This document shows, one piece after another, positions 61,042 through 64,000 of a DNA stretch of 64,000 bases (its first letter is position 1; the number at the start of each line of letters is the position of its first letter). Source of the stretch: Caulobacter mirabilis (GTDB lineage: Bacteria; Pseudomonadota; Alphaproteobacteria; Caulobacterales; Caulobacteraceae); contig NZ_CP024201.1 in assembly GCF_002749615.1 (NCBI RefSeq), positions 1,674,001-1,738,000 of the forward strand. Reading direction: 5' to 3'. The notes beneath the pieces are model-generated. The model had not been told where the DNA came from. It made no database searches and worked only from the letters and a program-made list of their open reading frames with translations. The position numbers and the translations under genes were made by a program.

Positions 61042-62061
61042 CTAGCCGTGGCTCGCGGTTTCGAAGTCGAGCTTGGCCACTACTTGGTTCAACTTCTTCG
61101 AACGTTTGCGGATGTAGGCGGCGTAAAAGTCGCTCGCCATCTCTTTGCGAAGATCGACAACGCCCCTAAGGCGTTCACGCGGCCCATCGTAGCCGCGCGT
61201 CAGGGCGAAAATCCCGAACAGTCGGCCAATATCGGCCCAGTACGGGCTAATCTCGTGGAGCCGCGATAGAGCTTGGCTCACGGCCGCGGCGCCGCCGCCG
61301 CGGATCGCGTCCTCGATAATGAAGAGCTTCTGGATGTCTCCCCAGGGATTGCCGCTCGGCATCGCGGGCATCTCGCGGGTCGGCTGGTAGCCTTCGTGCA
61401 GGTAGCGTTCAACCTGTTCGCGATTCCGATCGTACAGGTGGAAGCTGCCAACCATGTGCTTATACGACCCAAGTTTGACCCCAAGGTCGTTCGCCATGAT
61501 CTCTTGGATCATCGTGAATGCGAACACATCGTGCGGGAAGCCCATATAGACGTCATTCGACCGCATGTAGACGACCAGATTCAGTAGCCCGTCACGGACG
61601 AGAAACTGGAGCGTGCAGGTGCACGGCACGTCATTATAGTCGGCGACTATATCTTCCCGGTCGAAAAGCTGAATGACCGCCTTCCGAGTTGCTGATCTTT
61701 CCCTCAGCCGGTCTCGCACGATTTCATATTGCGACCGTTCACCGCCGAACATCCGTGGGCCGTAGGCCCCCCAGATCGTCCCGTCCGACTCAGCATACTC
61801 ATCATAGCGCTTTATGTAATATTGAATCGAAGGCAAGTCATTCTTGCACGATATGTACCAGAAGAGTTCCCCAATGCAGCTAAACACGTGACCCTTCTCA
61901 TGAGCGCGACTTAGGCGAGCGCGCGGCCTTGTCAGTTCAAGGACTACACCATGCTCCTCGACGGTGTTTCCCTTCTTGGGGGAGACCCGCATTTTGCTTT
62001 TCAGGAGAAGTCTGAAAGCCTTTTCGAGAAGGTCGTCCAGTGTATTGGCGCGAAGGTGCAT
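61042..62061 (-). CDS. Thymidylate synthase homologue, probable dCMP-type hydroxymethylase
   Basis: A 339-residue thymidylate-synthase-fold protein with a C-terminal extension of about 75 residues. Catalytic Cys147 is in DVPCTCTLQF; YMRSND (R167, S168, D170), SFHLYDRN (H208, Y210) and E65 in CIGELFW match E. coli TS C146, R166, S167, D169, H207, Y209 and E58. The spacing from Cys147 to the pyrimidine-recognition residue is gapless, and that residue is Asp178 where TS has Asn177. Asp at this site marks dCMP hydroxymethylases, so a cytidylate substrate is predicted. ATG 62061 has GGAG nine bases upstream; the GTG at 62154 adds an unlikely extension. First gene of an operon with the pyrophosphorylase-like gene, 10 bp away. 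Confidence 0.82.
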   Translation of the reverse strand: MHLRANTLDDLLEKAFRLLLKSKMRVSPKKGNTVEEHGVVLELTRPRARLSRAHEKGHVFSCIGELFWYISCKNDLPSIQYYIKRYDEYAESDGTIWGAYGPRMFGGERSQYEIVRDRLRERSATRKAVIQLFDREDIVADYNDVPCTCTLQFLVRDGLLNLVVYMRSNDVYMGFPHDVFAFTMIQEIMANDLGVKLGSYKHMVGSFHLYDRNREQVERYLHEGYQPTREMPAMPSGNPWGDIQKLFIIEDAIRGGGAAAVSQALSRLHEISPYWADIGRLFGIFALTRGYDGPRERLRGVVDLRKEMASDFYAAYIRKRSKKLNQVVAKLDFETASHG

Positions 62062-62790
62062 ATCTATCGACTCCAGCGTGTTGAGCTTGGCCGTGACCAG
62101 GCTCAACGGCAAGTCTGCGCAATGCACCTGCTGCGCGCTATGAGCTGCTTGCACTGTTTGCCACTAGTTACCGAGGCGCGCTTCGATAACCAAACGGCCG
62201 GAGGCGGACCCACAGATGGAGGGGGCCTCAGGAGCGCGCTACACTACCTGCGGCCTTTGGTTTCCCGTTTTGGAAGCGAACGGTCCGAGGATCAGAAAAG
62301 AGTCAGCTTCCGACGCTCGCTCGGCGCGAGACTCCCGAGACGTATACTCACGAGACATGCCGAGACATCCGGGGACAATCTGCCCCTTCGTCAGGCGCGG
62401 CTTCCAGCCGTTCAGCGAGCCATGGCCCTACAGGAGCGGCCCGCCGCAACCCACACTCCATCCGCCTACATCTCCCCAAGCTTGCGCTTTCACTAAACTT
62501 TCCCCCGCCAATCCCCGCCCGCCGCCACCGCGCTATACTGCCTCCCGTGACCACCTCGCCGCCCCTAGCGAGCCGCCCACCCGCACCCCGCACCGCCACA
62601 ACGGAGACACTGAGCCCCCTCCGCCCTTCCAACCCACCACCGCCAGCCCCATCTCCACCGCAGATGGTTACATTCGCAACGATCGCGCATTCCCATGCCC
62701 TTCGCGCGACATTCGCGCGCGGCGGGCGCATAATTTTGCCTTCCGGGCCGCCTTGCTGTAAGGACGACGGCCCATTTTCGAGTTGAGACC
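62062..62790. other. Gene-free 729-bp region before aroG
   Basis: I see no credible gene here: the open frames have no family resemblance and no ribosome-binding sites. The left part should hold the promoter of the synthase-like operon. From about 62480 to 62660 the + strand is very C-rich and G-poor (about 69 C to 20 G in 62541-62660 by hand count), as in Rho-utilisation sites. TATACT at 62534-62539 is a possible -10 box for aroG. Confidence 0.5.
62745..62773 (+). promoter_or_regulatory. Hairpin just upstream of aroG, attenuator candidate
   Basis: GGGCCG (62745-62750) pairs with CGGCCC (62768-62773), enclosing CCTT-GCTGT-AAGG, and is followed by ATTTT. It ends 17 bp before the aroG ATG. Terminator-like, placed where it could stop or slow aroG expression. 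Confidence 0.5.
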
Positions 62791-64000
62791 ATGACCGAGC
62801 GCTGGACCCCGACGTCCTGGAGAAGCAAGCCCGCCAAGCACGTGCCGACCGACTATCCGGATCAGGTCGTCGTCGAGCGCGTGGAAAACGACCTTCGCCG
62901 GATGCCGCCGCTGGTGTTTGCGGGCGAGGCCCGCCGACTGAAGAGCCTGCTGGGCGACGTCGCCCAGGGCAACGCCTTCCTGCTGCAGGGCGGCGACTGC
63001 GCCGAGAGCTTCAAGGAATTCCACGCCGACAACATCCGCGACACCTTCCGCCTGATCCTGCAGATGGCGGTGGTGCTGACCTTCTCCGGCGGCAAGCCGG
63101 TGGTGAAGGTCGGCCGCATCGCGGGCCAGTTCGCCAAGCCGCGCAGCGAGCCGATCGAGACCATCGACGGCGTCACCCTGCCGTCGTACCGGGGCGACAA
63201 CATCAACGGCATGGCCTTCGAGGCCTCCGAGCGCACGCCGGACCCGGAACGCCTCCTGAAGGCCTACGGCCAGGCCTCGGCGACCCTGAACCTGCTGCGC
63301 GCCTTCGCCCAGGGCGGCTACGCCGACCTGCACAACATCCACCGCTGGACGCTGGGCTTCGTCGACGGCAGCCCGCAGGGCGCGCGCTACCGCGAGCTGT
63401 CGGACAAGATCAGCGAAAGCCTGGCCTTCATGGCCGCCATCGGGGTCACGCCCGAGAGCCATCCGGGCATGAAGCAGGTGGAGTTCTTCACCAGCCACGA
63501 GGCCCTGCTGCTGGGCTTCGAGGAGTCGATGACCCGCGTCGATAGCACCAGCGGCGACTGGTACGACACCAGCGCCCACATGCTGTGGATCGGCGAGCGC
63601 ACCCGTCAGCTGGACGGCGCCCATGTCGAGTTCATGCGCGGCGTGAAGAACCCGATCGGCTGCAAGGTCGGCCCGACCATGGAGCCCGACGATCTGCTGC
63701 GCCTGATCGACGTGCTGAACCCGGCCAACGAGCCGGGGCGGCTGACCCTGATCGGCCGCTTCGGCGCCGACAAGGTGGCCGAGCGCCTGCCGCGCCTGAT
63801 GCAGGCGACCAAGCGGGCCGGCCGTTCGGTGATCTGGTCGACCGACCCGATGCACGGCAACACCCTGAAGGCCTCCACCGGCTACAAGACGCGGCCGTTC
63901 GACCGCATCCTGGCCGAGGTGAAGGGCTTCGTGGACGTGGCCGAGGCCGAGGGCGTCCATCCGGGCGGCGTGCACCTGGAGATGACCGGGCAGAACGTCA
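62791..64000 (+). CDS. aroG: 3-deoxy-7-phosphoheptulonate synthase, class II (3' end cut)
   Basis: The first 403 codons of a class II (plant/mycobacterial-type) DAHP synthase, the entry enzyme of the shikimate pathway, joining phosphoenolpyruvate and erythrose-4-phosphate. [21 protein letters not shown], the metal Cys and Glu in [40 protein letters not shown], and the late [13 protein letters not shown] with HLEMTGQNV are hallmarks. Start ATG 62791 fits the family N-terminus. A long leader with a C-rich stretch and hairpin lies upstream, hinting at transcript-level control. Right border of the probable island. Confidence 0.96.
   Translation, partial: MTERWTPTSWRSKPAKHVPTDYPDQVVVERVENDLRRMPPLVFAGEARRLKSLLGDVAQGNAFLLQGGDCAESFKEFHADNIRDTFRLILQMAVVLTFSGGKPVVKVGRIAGQFAKPRSEPIETIDGVTLPSYRGDNINGMAFEASERTPDPERLLKAYGQASATLNLLRAFAQGGYADLHNIHRWTLGFVDGSPQGARYRELSDKISESLAFMAAIGVTPESHPGMKQVEFFTSHEALLLGFEESMTRVDSTSGDWYDTSAHMLWIGERTRQLDGAHVEFMRGVKNPIGCKVGPTMEPDDLLRLIDVLNPANEPGRLTLIGRFGADKVAERLPRLMQATKRAGRSVIWSTDPMHGNTLKASTGYKTRPFDRILAEVKGFVDVAEAEGVHPGGVHLEMTGQNV

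Noticed and set aside
61042..62061. Ordinary thyA
   Set aside because: Asp replaces the uracil-reading Asn, there is a 75-residue C-terminal extension, and the neighbour is not folA; a housekeeping TS would not show these.
62216..62761. Open frames in the region before aroG
   Set aside because: Biased composition from the C-rich strand, several overlapping frames in all directions, no signal, domain or ribosome-binding site.

Overview
The window is high-GC DNA from an alphaproteobacterium, most likely Caulobacteraceae (Caulobacter or Phenylobacterium relatives). The basis is the TonB-dependent receptor next to glycosidases, the rhamnose operon with a fused aldolase/dehydrogenase, class II DAHP synthase, the rpiA-gor pair, and short GC-rich intergenic palindromes of the kind common in that family. 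This is an inference from gene content; no 16S gene is present.

Layout. (1) 1-3349: a truncated sulfatase, a DMT exporter and nitroreductase pair, and a divergent LysR regulator. (2) 3550-24132: a 20.6 kb same-strand cluster of four large proteins. They are a LamG/FnIII/RHS giant (2709 aa), a SpvB-like/RHS giant (2883 aa) with a DUF6973-like C-terminal domain, a Sec-exported protein ending in a Hint domain, and a protein of four exact 267-bp FnIII-like repeats ending in a YD-like tail. It looks like a toxin or surface-delivery system with no recognisable immunity or TcA partner. (3) 24129-40742: glucokinase and TetR, then carboxylesterase, TonB receptor, acyl-CoA synthetase, a GH5 beta-glucosidase (subfamily 12-like), a GPH-type sugar transporter, a tannase/feruloyl esterase, a GH78 alpha-L-rhamnosidase and a DeoR regulator. 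(4) 40968-48235: the L-rhamnose catabolic genes rhaI, rhaD, rhaK, lldD and rhaT. Together (3) and (4) describe uptake and stripping of acylated rhamnosyl-glucosides, with glucose going to glucokinase and rhamnose to DHAP plus lactate and pyruvate.

(5) 48383-58528: housekeeping genes: tRNA-Val, gph, glmU, an alpha/beta hydrolase, three related small exported proteins of unknown function, ahpF, ahpC, rpiA and gor. Several REP-like palindromes lie between them. (6) 58658-62061: a probable small island. It holds a HigB-like toxin with a HigA-ImmA/IrrE antitoxin-protease, convergent with a two-gene operon of a thymidylate-synthase homologue and a protein resembling alpha-glutamyl/putrescinyl-thymine pyrophosphorylases. 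The synthase homologue has Asp where thymidylate synthase has Asn177, which predicts a dCMP-type substrate, so the pair may be a chromosomal base-modification cassette. (7) 62062-64000: a 729-bp gene-free leader, C-rich and G-poor, ahead of the truncated aroG.

Start codons were chosen from visible Shine-Dalgarno sequences, overlaps with upstream genes and family N-termini. All domain calls were made by eye without a search.
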